A stretch of DNA of 12,517 nt from Deltaproteobacteria bacterium. Its GTDB lineage: Bacteria > Desulfobacterota > Desulfobulbia > Desulfobulbales > UBA5123. A model generated the notes under the pieces. It was not told the DNA's origin. It saw only the letters and a program-made list of their open reading frames with translations, and searched no databases. The position numbers and the translations under genes are program-made. The stretch spans positions 1-12,517 of the forward strand of contig JAJYKH010000050.1 of NCBI GenBank assembly GCA_021788685.1, read 5' to 3'. Below, piece after piece: positions 5,167 through 12,517 of this stretch. Numbering within the stretch: the first letter of the stretch is position 1; the number at the start of each line of letters is the position of its first letter.

Positions 5167-6366
5167 ATGCGCGTTCCCCTGCTCGATCTGAAGGCGCAGC
5201 TGGCCCCCCTGCGCGAAGAGATTCTCGAGGCGGTCACCGAGGTGGTCGACTCCACCTGCTACATCATGGGGCCCCACATCGAGCGGTTCGAGGAGCATGT
5301 GGCCGCCTACTGCGGGACCCGCTTCGCCCTCGGGGTTTCGAGCGGCACCGATGCCCTGCTCATCGCGCTCACGGCCCTGGGGATCGGCCCGGGCGATCTG
5401 GTCATCACCACCCCCTTCACCTTCTTCGCCACCATGGGGAGCATTTTGCGGCTGGGGGCCCGGCCGCTCTTCGCAGACATCGATCCGGTCACCTACAACC
5501 TCGATCCGGCGCGGATGGAAGAGCTGCTGGCCCGGCCCGACCTCTCCGGGCGGGTGAAAGCGGTGCTGCCGGTCCATCTCTATGGCCAATGCGCCGACAT
5601 GGGCCGGATCGGCGCCCTGGCCGAACGGTACCGCCTGCCGGTCATCGAGGACGCCGCCCAGGCCATCGGGGCCGCCCATCCCCGGCCCGGGGCCGGGGGG
5701 GCGATGTGGCGGCGGGCCGGCAGCATGGGCCTGGCCGGCTGCTTTTCCTTCTTCCCGAGCAAGAACCTGGGTGGAATCGGCGACGGCGGCATGGTGGTCA
5801 CCGACGACGAGCGGCTGATCCAGAAATTGCGCATCCTGCGGGTGCACGGCTCCGAGCCCAAGTACTACCACAAGCTGGTGGGAGGCAACTTCCGGCTCGA
5901 TGCGCTCCAGGCGGCGGTGCTCGATCGCAAGCTCTCCCATCTGCCCGCCTGGCACAAGGCCCGGCGCCGGAACGCGGAATTCTACGACCGGCTGTTTGCG
6001 GATTCCGGGCTGGTGGCCGCGGGCAAGATCGTCCTGCCAGCCGCGGTCTACCGCGACGAGGCGACCCGGGAGAAGATCGAGCCCGACTACCACATTTACA
6101 ATCAATACGTGATCCGGGCGGCCGACCGGGACCGGCTCCGGGCTTTCCTCACCCGGCACGGGATCGGCACCGAGATCTACTACCCCGTTCCCCTCCACCG
6201 GCAAGAGTGCGTGGCCGGCCTGGGCTACGAAGGGCTTTCCCTCCCCCGGGCGGAAAAAGCGGCCGCCGAAACCCTGGCCCTTCCCATCTATCCGGAGCTG
6301 ACCGATGCCATGCAGCATGAGGTGGTCGACCGGATCGTCGCTTTCTATCGCGAAGCTTCCTCCTGA
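5167..6366 (+). CDS. DegT/DnrJ/EryC1/StrS-family sugar aminotransferase
   Basis: PLP-dependent enzyme, 399 residues, of the family that converts nucleotide-linked keto-sugars to amino-sugars, with glutamate as usual donor, for O-antigen, capsule or glycan synthesis. The start MRVPLLDLKAQLAPLREEIL is the classic N-terminus. Family landmarks are the phosphate-binding S58-S-G-T-D62, TPFTFFAT, D162 in VIEDAAQA (pairs with the pyridine nitrogen), and the Schiff-base lysine K199 in FFPSKNLGGIGDGG. The substrate part carries GGNFRLDALQAAVL, YHIYNQYVIR and YYPVPLHRQ. A short extra loop (PRPGAGGAMWRRAG, about 172-185) precedes the lysine. The nearest named relatives by motif are WbpE/FdtB-type enzymes, but the exact sugar cannot be told. 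No glycosyltransferase or dehydratase is adjacent, so it may be a lone gene. The ribosome site is weak (AAAGAGA). Confidence 0.92.
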   Translation: MRVPLLDLKAQLAPLREEILEAVTEVVDSTCYIMGPHIERFEEHVAAYCGTRFALGVSSGTDALLIALTALGIGPGDLVITTPFTFFATMGSILRLGARPLFADIDPVTYNLDPARMEELLARPDLSGRVKAVLPVHLYGQCADMGRIGALAERYRLPVIEDAAQAIGAAHPRPGAGGAMWRRAGSMGLAGCFSFFPSKNLGGIGDGGMVVTDDERLIQKLRILRVHGSEPKYYHKLVGGNFRLDALQAAVLDRKLSHLPAWHKARRRNAEFYDRLFADSGLVAAGKIVLPAAVYRDEATREKIEPDYHIYNQYVIRAADRDRLRAFLTRHGIGTEIYYPVPLHRQECVAGLGYEGLSLPRAEKAAAETLALPIYPELTDAMQHEVVDRIVAFYREASS

Positions 6367-6370
6367 GCTC

Positions 6371-6458
6371 AGAGACACAACGCAGAGTCGCCAAGTCGTT
6401 AAAGAAAAAAGGTTGTAAAATAAATAAGTTGTCTTTGCGTCTCTACGCCTTCGTGTTA
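6371..6458. repeat. Imperfect inverted pair of AACGCAGAG/CTTTGCGTC-type repeats
   Basis: Text at 6371-6395 (ACACAACGCAGAG...CCAAG) is roughly complementary to 6433-6458 (CTTTGCGTCTCTACGCCTTC) around an A/T-rich centre. A related run CTTTGCGCCTTCGCATCTCT occurs at 11898-11917. These belong to the degenerate CTTTGCG-type spacer repeats seen in many bacterial genomes. The remainder of the 418-bp spacer between the aminotransferase and the TPR gene holds the palindrome at 6572-6713 and nothing else I can support. Confidence 0.45.
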
Positions 6459-6571
6459 ATGGAATGGCCTCATGCGAGGTCGATAAAGTTGTTTCCAGAA
6501 ATCCTCTCTTTTGTTAATGATGAGGTCCGGAGCCGTCTCGACGCTCCGATCCACCTGTGACCGGTTACCTC

Positions 6572-6713
6572 GTGTCCGTCCAGAAACGGGGATTTTCGTT
6601 CGAGTGCAAGGAGCGAGGGCGCCTGGAAGCGGAGCGTACTTCCTGTACGTGAGCATTTCCAGGCAACTGAGCAACGCAGCAATCGGGCGAAAAGACCGTT
6701 TCCGGATGGACAC
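6572..6713. repeat. 142-nt imperfect palindrome
   Basis: The two halves fold on each other around the centre TTCCT (6640-6644). From the outside in: GTGTCC/GGACAC, GAAACGG/CCGTTTC, TTTTCG/CGAAAA, GCCTGGAA/TTCCAGGC and GTAC/GTAC, with short unpaired internal loops between the blocks. Outer blocks are exact or nearly so over both ends, which is far beyond chance. Similar palindromic spacers with a GCGTACTT...GTACGTGAGC centre are, from memory, dispersed in deltaproteobacterial genomes. It lies 71 bp before the TPR gene. Confidence 0.75.
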
Positions 6714-6784
6714 TCTCACCTTCACCGCGGCGGGGCAGCGCCGGGCGGTTCGGCTTTCTAATGCACGGATGGCGAAGGGCGTCA

Positions 6785-9700
6785 ATGGGGCGCCTCCATG
6801 ATAGACCCCTCCTTCCGGGGGCGGGGTGGCTTGCGGCATTGCTGCTGGGCGGTCTGCTTGCGCTCGGCGGCGTGGCGGGAGCGGCCGCTCCCGCGGCAGC
6901 CAAGGCGCCGCCGATCGTGCCGGCCCGGGAGATCAGGCAGATGGGGTCCGGGAAGGTAGGCTGGCAGGTCCTGTGGGCCAATGCCCGGGACGCGGTGCGG
7001 CGGGGGGACTTCCCGGCGGCCGTCCGGCAGTACGAGCAGCTCCTCGCCATTGCCCCCGACTTGGAAGAAGCCCGCTGGGAATTGACCAAGATCCGGCTGC
7101 GCGCCCAGGATTGGGACAAGGCGGCCGAGCAGCTCGAGCTTCTTTTGGAGGCCAATCCCGACCGGGTGGCCTATCTCGACGCCCTGGCCGCCATTCTGCA
7201 GAAGAAGGCCTATTACGGCCGGGCGCTGGAGCTGTTCGGCCGTGCCGTGAAGAACGACGGCGAGAATGTGGAATCCCTGGTGGGAATGGTCCAGAGCCTG
7301 GTGAAGCTGCGGCGGCAGGAAGAGGCTCTGCCGTTTCTGCAGAAGCTGCACCGGCTCAGGCCAGCCGACCGAGGGATCCAGCGCGACCTGGCCCGCATCG
7401 CCTTCGAGACGGGGCACTTCGAGATCGCGGCCCCCCATCTCCGGGAGCTGGCTGCGGCCCCGGACAGCGATGTGCCGCTCCTGGAAATGGCGGCCAAGGC
7501 CCATGAGCATCTGGGCCTGGACAACCTGGCCGCCGCTTACCGGGAACGGATCGTGGCCCTGCAGCCGGACAACCGGGAGAGCCACGACTGGCTGGCCGCC
7601 TATTACGAAAGGACCGGTCAGACCGAGGAGGCCCTGGCCCATTTCAAGGTGCTGCTCGCCAAGGATGGCGCCAATCCCACACTGCTGCACACCATCGGCC
7701 GCCTCCTCGAGGACGGCGGCCACTTTGCCGAGGCCTTGCCCTATTTCGAGCGATATCTCGCGGTGCGGCCCCGCGATCGGAAGGTGCTCGGCACCATGGT
7801 CGATCTTCATGCGGCCCTGGGCGAAAAGGCGGCTACCCTGGGATCCCTGGAGCAGCTCCTCGCCGTCGATCCTCGACCCGATACGGGCAAGGTCAAGCTG
7901 GCGGCCAAGCTGTATGCCGAAGCCGGCAGATACGAGGAGGCCATTCCCCTGTTTCGGCGGGTCCTGGCGGCTGACCCGGGCGACCGGGAAAGCATGGTTG
8001 CCCTGGCCGCGGCCCTGACGGCCACGGGCGAAGACGGCAGCGCCCTCGCCCTGTGGCAGCAGCTCGCCAAGGCGGAGCCCGACCACCTGGAGCCCTTGCG
8101 GGCCATGGCCAAGATCCTGGAGCGCCAGAAGCAGTACGAAGAGCTGCGGCCGGTGCTCGAAAAGCTCCATGGCTTCGAGCCGGGCAACCAGGAGGTCACC
8201 CTCAGGCTGGCGGCCGTGGATCTCGAATGCGGGCAGGTGGAGAAGGGGGGAGAGCTTCTGGAGCAGGTTCCCGCCGATACGCCCCTCCGGCAGGAGCTGC
8301 TGGCCATCCGCGGCCGTTATTTCGAAAAGGTCCGCCAGCCGGCCCATGCCTTGGACTCTTATGAGAAATTGGCCGAGCTGACGCCTTCCGCGCCGGACGT
8401 GCGGCTCACCTGCGTCCGGCTGGCCGGCGAGCTGGGCGAGCTTGCCGTGGTGCGGCGGCACCTCGCGCTCCTCGACCTGGACCATGCCGAGCCCGATGTC
8501 GTCCTGACCGTGGCCAAGGCCCTGGCGGGCTGCGGGGTCTATGACGAAGCCCTGGCGTTGTACCGCCGGCAGATGCCCGCTGCCGGGGAGGAGGACGCGG
8601 CCGGGCGGCAGCGGGTCCTTCTGGCCGTCGCGACCCTCTACCGGAAGGCGGGGCTGCCGTATGAAGCGGCTCAAGCCTACCGCACCATCCTGCCCATGGG
8701 GCAGGACGTGGCCCCCGCCCTGCGGGGACTGTTCGCGGTGGCCATCGATTCCGGGGAGCTCGATGAAGCGGAGGTGTGGCTCTCGCACCTGACCGGGGTC
8801 ATCACCGGACCCGAGCACGACCTGCTGCAGGCCCGGCTGTTGTCGGCCCGGGGAGATCACCTGCGCGCCCTGGAGATGGGGCGCCAAGCCGCGGCCGAGC
8901 TGCAGGCGGCCGGCGCTGAGCCCCAGGCGGACACCGATTTCGCCCTGGCCCGGCTGCTGCTTGCCGCCGGGCATTTCACCGAGGCCAGGCGCCAATGCCG
9001 GGCGATCGACCCGTCCCGGGAGCTGGAACGGCTGGTGCTTCTGCAGCAGATTGCCGCCGCCGGCGGCGACACGGCGGAAGGCAGCCGGCTGCAGGCGGCG
9101 GCGCTCTCCCTGGCCAGCCAGGATGCGGGAGCTCTCCTGCGGCTCGCTTCCCTTTACCGCCACGCCCGGTTGGAGGCCGCCGCCCTGAAGGCGGCCCGGC
9201 AGGCGGCGGCCGCCGCTCCCGATTCGCTGCGGGCCCGCATGCTCCTGGCCGCCGCTCTCGAGGAAAAAGGCGATCTCCAAGGGGCCTTGGCCGAGGTGCG
9301 GGAGATCACCGGCCAGTACCCGGCGCACCCCGCCGCCGTGGCGCTGGAGGCGAAGCTCCTCTTCCGGACTGGCGATTTCCAGGCCGCGACCGCCCTGGCC
9401 GAAAAAGCGGACCGTGACGATCCCTTCTTTCCGGAGCTGCAGCTTCTCAAGGGAAGGGGTTTGTGGCGCCTGCACCAGCGGCAGCAGTCGCTGGCCGCCT
9501 ACGAGGAATTCCTGAAGCCCACGGTGAGCGATCTCTTCGAAAAGGAGAGCGCCGCGCGCAAGGTCTACTACGTGCCGGAGAAGCCGACGCTCACCATCTG
9601 GCAGCTGCTCTCCTACAAAAATTATGCGCCTTCCGCTTTCACCGACCGGGTGATGGCCCCCGACCATGCGGCGGACAATGGCTCCGAGCGCCAGCGGGAC

Positions 9701-10909
9701 CTCAATGCCATCGCAGCCCCGCTCTATGCCCTGTACAAATGGCAGGTCCGTTTTGCCGACGAGCTGGCCGCCAGGCGCTCCATCGACCGGCGTGAATATT
9801 TCCTGGCGAAGAGGCAGTTCGAAACCCTCCTGCAGAAGTACCCGGATGACGAGATGCTCATGTTCGACCTGGCCGGGCTGTACAGCCATTTCGGGGATCT
9901 GGGGAAGGAGGCGGCCCTGTATCGGAGGATGGACGAGCTGAATCCGGATTTTTCGGGCCTGGCGGGTGCGGAGGAGCGGAACCGGCTCAAACGCCGGCCC
10001 CGGTCCCTTCTCGTCTACGAGAACCAGCGCGAAGAAGGGCGCGACGGTTACAAGGCCATCCACCTCCAGCAGGGAAAGGCGGCTTTCTGGTATTCCCCCG
10101 CCATCCAGCAGGAAGTCGAGCTGACGGTGACCCGCCTCCGGTACGAATCGACCGAAAATGATCAATCCATCGCTGCCTCCCGGGCACAGGTTTCATTCCA
10201 CACCGACTACAACGACAATCTCTCGTTCAAGGTGGGCGGCGGCGTGGAGGAGCTGGCGGAGGGCCACGCAGGCACCGGCCTTCTCGACTGCAAGGTGACC
10301 GGCAGGATCGGCGACAAGTGGAAGAGCTATGTCGCGGTGGTCCGGGACGTCACCCGCGACACCTTGGCGAGCATTACCCGGAACATCGTCCACCAGGACC
10401 TCCGGACCGGGCTGGGCATCGACGTCCTGCCGCGCCTGCTGACCGGGGCCGACTACAGCTACAACCAGTTTTCCGACGAGAATGTCACGAGCGGCTATGA
10501 CCTCTGGACCTCCTACATCATCCTGCCCGAGCCCACCTTCCTAAAAGTAGGCTATACTTACGATTTCAAGGACTCGCAGGAGGGGGCCGCTCCCGGCCCG
10601 CCCCTGGCGGACGGTTTTGCCGCCAATGACCATCCCTACTGGGCGCCGGTCAACTACTGGGTGAACCAGTTCAGCGTGTATTTCAAGCACCAGCTCTCGA
10701 AAGAGACGTTTGATCGGGGCGTCCCCCGCTATTATACTTTGGAATATTCGCTGGGGCATGACTCGGGCGGCGAGGGCTTCCAGACCTTCCGGGGCGGCTT
10801 CTACCTGGAATGGACCCCCCGGCTGCTCACGGAAGCGGCGGCGGAAGCCACCACCTCCAAGCCCTACCGGGATTCCTCGCTTTCCCTTTCCGCCATCTAC
10901 AGGTGGTAG
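6785..10909 (+). CDS. Very large TPR-repeat protein with C-terminal outer-membrane beta-barrel
   Basis: A 1374-residue envelope protein. Residues 1 to about 38 form a signal peptide (MGRLHDRPLLPGAGWLAALL, then a Leu/Gly core and AGAAAPAAA). Residues about 70-900 are tandem tetratricopeptide-like repeats; the spaced A..Y, G....A and P pattern is clear in DFPAAVRQYEQLLAIAPD and in RYEEAIPLFRRVLAADPGD. One or two more repeats follow at about 1010-1060. From about 1070 (RRPRSLLVYENQREEGRDGY) to the end, the sequence alternates aromatic and polar strands and finishes ...LSLSAIYRW, a terminal aromatic typical of outer-membrane barrels. This layout is that of BcsC, PgaA and PelB, the outer-membrane exporters of cellulose, PNAG and Pel polysaccharide. 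No synthase is adjacent, so a secretion role is inferred only by architecture. ATG 6785 is preferred because GAAGGG lies 5 nt upstream and it heads the signal peptide; ATG 6761 lacks a site. Confidence 0.82.
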   Translation: MGRLHDRPLLPGAGWLAALLLGGLLALGGVAGAAAPAAAKAPPIVPAREIRQMGSGKVGWQVLWANARDAVRRGDFPAAVRQYEQLLAIAPDLEEARWELTKIRLRAQDWDKAAEQLELLLEANPDRVAYLDALAAILQKKAYYGRALELFGRAVKNDGENVESLVGMVQSLVKLRRQEEALPFLQKLHRLRPADRGIQRDLARIAFETGHFEIAAPHLRELAAAPDSDVPLLEMAAKAHEHLGLDNLAAAYRERIVALQPDNRESHDWLAAYYERTGQTEEALAHFKVLLAKDGANPTLLHTIGRLLEDGGHFAEALPYFERYLAVRPRDRKVLGTMVDLHAALGEKAATLGSLEQLLAVDPRPDTGKVKLAAKLYAEAGRYEEAIPLFRRVLAADPGDRESMVALAAALTATGEDGSALALWQQLAKAEPDHLEPLRAMAKILERQKQYEELRPVLEKLHGFEPGNQEVTLRLAAVDLECGQVEKGGELLEQVPADTPLRQELLAIRGRYFEKVRQPAHALDSYEKLAELTPSAPDVRLTCVRLAGELGELAVVRRHLALLDLDHAEPDVVLTVAKALAGCGVYDEALALYRRQMPAAGEEDAAGRQRVLLAVATLYRKAGLPYEAAQAYRTILPMGQDVAPALRGLFAVAIDSGELDEAEVWLSHLTGVITGPEHDLLQARLLSARGDHLRALEMGRQAAAELQAAGAEPQADTDFALARLLLAAGHFTEARRQCRAIDPSRELERLVLLQQIAAAGGDTAEGSRLQAAALSLASQDAGALLRLASLYRHARLEAAALKAARQAAAAAPDSLRARMLLAAALEEKGDLQGALAEVREITGQYPAHPAAVALEAKLLFRTGDFQAATALAEKADRDDPFFPELQLLKGRGLWRLHQRQQSLAAYEEFLKPTVSDLFEKESAARKVYYVPEKPTLTIWQLLSYKNYAPSAFTDRVMAPDHAADNGSERQRDLNAIAAPLYALYKWQVRFADELAARRSIDRREYFLAKRQFETLLQKYPDDEMLMFDLAGLYSHFGDLGKEAALYRRMDELNPDFSGLAGAEERNRLKRRPRSLLVYENQREEGRDGYKAIHLQQGKAAFWYSPAIQQEVELTVTRLRYESTENDQSIAASRAQVSFHTDYNDNLSFKVGGGVEELAEGHAGTGLLDCKVTGRIGDKWKSYVAVVRDVTRDTLASITRNIVHQDLRTGLGIDVLPRLLTGADYSYNQFSDENVTSGYDLWTSYIILPEPTFLKVGYTYDFKDSQEGAAPGPPLADGFAANDHPYWAPVNYWVNQFSVYFKHQLSKETFDRGVPRYYTLEYSLGHDSGGEGFQTFRGGFYLEWTPRLLTEAAAEATTSKPYRDSSLSLSAIYRW

Positions 10910-10916
10910 GAAACCG

Positions 10917-10933
10917 GCGGGGTGCCCCGCTTT
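10917..10933 (+). terminator. Short GC hairpin after the TPR-barrel gene
   Basis: GCGGGG and CCCCGC (10917-10930) are exact complements around TG, followed by only TTT. It begins 8 nt after the stop codon. It is a weak or partial terminator, so read-through into the 33-residue peptide gene is likely. Confidence 0.4.
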
Positions 10934-10983
10934 CGCACTGACGTTTCCTCAAGAGAAAGACCCTTTGGGCCGGGAAGGACCAG

Positions 10984-11085
10984 ATGGCAGGCTGGCAGGA
11001 TATTGTGAAACTGTTCCTTATGTTGGCGGCGCTGTTCGGGGTGGGGATTTGGGTGGTGCCCCGCATGAAGGGCGGGTTCGACTGA
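10984..11085 (+). CDS. 33-residue single-span membrane peptide
   Basis: A tiny reading frame, MAGWQDIVKLFLMLAALFGV then GIWVVPRMKGGFD, preceded by GGGAAGGA (10972-10979) 4 nt before the ATG. Residues about 8-25 form one hydrophobic helix. The short polar N-terminus and the basic R-M-K after it suggest the C-terminus faces the cytoplasm. Its function is unknown. It lies 74 bp after the TPR-barrel gene and 124 bp before greA on the same strand. The good ribosome site, clean helix and charge pattern argue for a real gene, but the length is at the limit of what sequence alone can support. Confidence 0.55.
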   Translation: MAGWQDIVKLFLMLAALFGVGIWVVPRMKGGFD

Positions 11086-11209
11086 CGGAGCGGCACATGC
11101 GAGCCGGTGCGGCCCGCCGGAAAGACAAAGCAGGGAGACCGGCCTGACCGGGCGCCCCGCGAGGGGGATTGAAGTGATTTCCCTATCATTACGCACGAGG
11201 AGATAAACG

Positions 11210-11695
11210 ATGGTTGAGCGCATACCCATGTCCAGGGCCGGCTACGAGCGGCTCCGGGAGGAGCTGACCCGCCTGGAGCGGAAGGACCGGATCGAAGTGA
11301 TCAAGGCGATCGAGGTGGCCCGGGGACATGGTGATCTCAAGGAAAATGCCGAGTACCATGCCGCCAAGGAACGCCAAGGCCATATCGAAGGGCGGATCAT
11401 GGACCTCAAGGACAAGCTCGGGCGGGCCGAGGTGATCGACTGCTCGGCCGTCGACTGCGAACGGGTGGTGTTCGGAACGGTGGTCAGTCTGATGGACCTC
11501 GACACCGAGGAGGAGGTCCGGTATCAGCTCCTGGGTCCGGACGAGGCCGACGTGCAGAGCGGCAGCATTTCGATCCTCTCGCCCCTCGGCAAGGCCATGA
11601 TCGGCAAGTGCGTCGGTGACGAGATCAAGGTGACCACCCCGCGGGGAATCCGCCAGTTCGAGATCCTCGACATCGCTCGCCCTGACGCCTCCTGA
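11210..11695 (+). CDS. greA: Transcription elongation factor GreA
   Basis: Cytoplasmic factor that enters the RNA polymerase secondary channel and stimulates transcript cleavage to rescue backtracked complexes. It has 161 residues, the normal length. The N-terminal coiled coil (about residues 8-75) carries the acidic tip HGDLKENAEYHAAKERQ with D42, E45 and E48, matching the catalytic tip of E. coli GreA (D41, E44). The C-terminal FKBP-like domain contains VVFGTVVSLMDLDTEEEVRY, then GSISILSPLGKAMIGKCVGD, with the typical ending TTPRGIRQFEILDI. The start ATG 11210 has GAGGAG (11199-11204) 5 nt upstream. In many related genomes greA follows carB or lies alone; here it follows the 33-residue peptide and meets the histidine kinase tail to tail. 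Confidence 0.96.
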   Translation: MVERIPMSRAGYERLREELTRLERKDRIEVIKAIEVARGHGDLKENAEYHAAKERQGHIEGRIMDLKDKLGRAEVIDCSAVDCERVVFGTVVSLMDLDTEEEVRYQLLGPDEADVQSGSISILSPLGKAMIGKCVGDEIKVTTPRGIRQFEILDIARPDAS

Positions 11696-11742
11696 AACCT
11701 CCAAACGCTCACAAGCTCGCAAAAAGTCGCCGAACGCTTGGT

Positions 11743-11877
11743 CGTCATTCCGGCGAAGGCCGGACGAGCGCGTGCGCTTGAACGCCCGAAGGGGCGGGCC
11801 GCAACGCGCACGGCGATTAATCCAGGGTTTCAAAAACTTGTGCTGACACCGGATCCCGGCCTACGCCGGGGTGACGG
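11743..11877. repeat. REP-like inverted repeat between greA and the kinase
   Basis: CGTCATTCCGGCGAAGGCCGG (from 11743) is complementary, with few changes, to 11856-11876 (CCGGCCTACGCCGGGGTGACG). Each end is itself a hairpin: TCCGGC-GAAG-GCCGGA (11749-11764) and CCCGGC-CTAC-GCCGGG (11855-11870). The inner part holds a further GC palindrome GCGCGTGCG...CGCAACGCGC. Spacer elements of this CGTCATTCC...GGGGTGACG form are common dispersed repeats in bacteria. The right hairpin is followed by CTTTTT (11878-11883) and may serve as the greA terminator. Confidence 0.6.
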
Positions 11878-11946
11878 CTTTTTGCGAGACTGTCTTCTTT
11901 GCGCCTTCGCATCTCTGCGCCGGAAAAATCGTTTTGCGGGACCATT

Positions 11947-12517
11947 TCACGCCTTTGGCAGGGTGAAGAAGAAGGTGGAGCCCTTCTCCGGCTCCGACTC
12001 CACCCAGATGCGGCCGCCATGGCGCTCCACGATTTTCCGGCAGATGGCGAGGCCCATGCCGGTGCCGGGATACTCCTGCCTGGTGTGCAGCCGCTGAAAA
12101 ATCTGGAAGATGCGCTCCCGGTGCTCGGGCGGGATGCCGATGCCGTTGTCCCGCACGGAAATCCGCCATCTCTCCCCGTCCGGGGCGGCCCCGATGTGGA
12201 TTTCGGGCCGCCGGCCCTTGCAGTAAGTGATTGCGTTCGCGACGAGGTTCTGGAGGAGGCGGGCGAGCTGGCTCGCCTCGCCCCGCACCGACGGCAGGGG
12301 ATCGTGGGTGATGTGGGCGCCGGTCTCTTCGATCCGGAGGCGGAGGTTTTCGATCACCTCCAGCCAGACGTCGAAGAGGGGGGTGGGCCGAAGGGTGATC
12401 GCCTGCCGCTGGTCCCGGGAGAGCCGGCGCACGGCCGCCTGGATCTTGGCCACCCGGTCCGAGCGCAGCGCGGCCTCCTCAGGTCCCTCGCCCGGATCCA
12501 CCAGGCCGTCCGGCAAC
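11947..12517 (-). CDS. Sensor histidine kinase, C-terminal ATPase part (5' end outside window)
   Basis: C-terminal 189 codons of a two-component sensor kinase, read on the minus strand and running off the right edge, so the start is not visible. The part seen is the end of the dimerisation region followed by the HATPase_c domain. This has an N box LLQNLVANAI, a G1 box with DNGIGIPPEHRERIFQIFQR, and a G2 box GTGMGLAICRKIVERHGGRI, ending ESEPEKGSTFFFTLPKA. These are the ATP-binding motifs of class HPK kinases. The segment HDPLPSVRGEASQLARLLQN resembles phytochrome-like and PAS-linked kinases, but the sensor domain and phospho-accepting His lie outside. The stop is TGA at 11947-11949. No response regulator is seen. 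A degenerate copy of this gene's 3' end lies at 861-985. Confidence 0.9.
   Translation of the reverse strand, partial: LPDGLVDPGEGPEEAALRSDRVAKIQAAVRRLSRDQRQAITLRPTPLFDVWLEVIENLRLRIEETGAHITHDPLPSVRGEASQLARLLQNLVANAITYCKGRRPEIHIGAAPDGERWRISVRDNGIGIPPEHRERIFQIFQRLHTRQEYPGTGMGLAICRKIVERHGGRIWVESEPEKGSTFFFTLPKA

Noticed and set aside
4906..6378. 490-codon minus-strand frame opposite the aminotransferase
   Set aside because: It shadows a gene with clear catalytic motifs (K199, D162, SSGTD) on the + strand.
6511..6801. 96-codon + strand frame upstream of the TPR gene
   Set aside because: It reads through the 142-nt palindrome and has no ribosome site. The peptide is a product of the repeat.
6782..10165. 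1127-codon minus-strand frame opposite the TPR gene
   Set aside because: The Gln/Leu/Gly/Pro-rich composition is the antisense shadow of a GC-rich repeat gene. The + strand frame has a signal peptide, TPRs and a barrel.
1..12517. CRISPR arrays, tRNA or rRNA genes, transposases or integrases
   Set aside because: No regularly spaced direct repeats, no cloverleaf or rRNA motifs and no transposase or integrase motifs were found on either strand by reading.

Overview
This is a GC-rich window of mostly single-copy chromosomal genes with repeat-laden intergenic spaces. The RpoH-type sigma factor, TraR/DksA zinc-finger protein, GreA, a DegT sugar aminotransferase, a very long TPR/outer-membrane protein and a UGA-containing DsbA-like gene together suggest a Gram-negative anaerobe of the former Deltaproteobacteria, most likely Desulfuromonadales/Geobacter-like. 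That assignment is inferred from gene style and memory of the families, not from a search.

Layout, left to right: the 3' part of zwf (+); a decayed histidine-kinase 3' end (-) and a TraR-like zinc-finger gene (-); then a + strand series made of a selenocysteine-type DsbA-like gene, a small lipoprotein and two tandem paralogous ~78-residue proteins. A gene-poor stretch (3255-4000) follows, holding a strong terminator, a candidate small RNA and a hairpin-rich element with inverted ends. Then come rpoH, a DegT/DnrJ/EryC1-type aminotransferase, a 142-nt imperfect palindrome, a 1374-residue TPR plus beta-barrel protein, a 33-residue membrane peptide and greA. The 3' end of a sensor histidine kinase (-) closes the window.

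The most notable item is the gene at 1524-2144. One continuous reading frame carries an in-frame TGA exactly where the first cysteine of a DsbA-type CPHC active site should be, giving U-P-H-C. A foldable hairpin sits about 20 nt downstream, as expected of a bacterial SECIS. A standard gene caller would split or truncate it.

The genes do not form one pathway. Carbon metabolism (zwf), envelope redox folding (DsbA-like), stress and transcription control (rpoH, greA, TraR-like), surface glycan chemistry (DegT) and outer-membrane export or assembly (TPR-barrel) are neighbours without clear operon links. The intergenic repeats are unusually dense: an inverted-repeat element, a 40-bp dispersed repeat in two orientations, a large palindrome, a REP-like inverted repeat after greA, and a kinase fragment about 88% identical to the kinase gene at the other end of the window.
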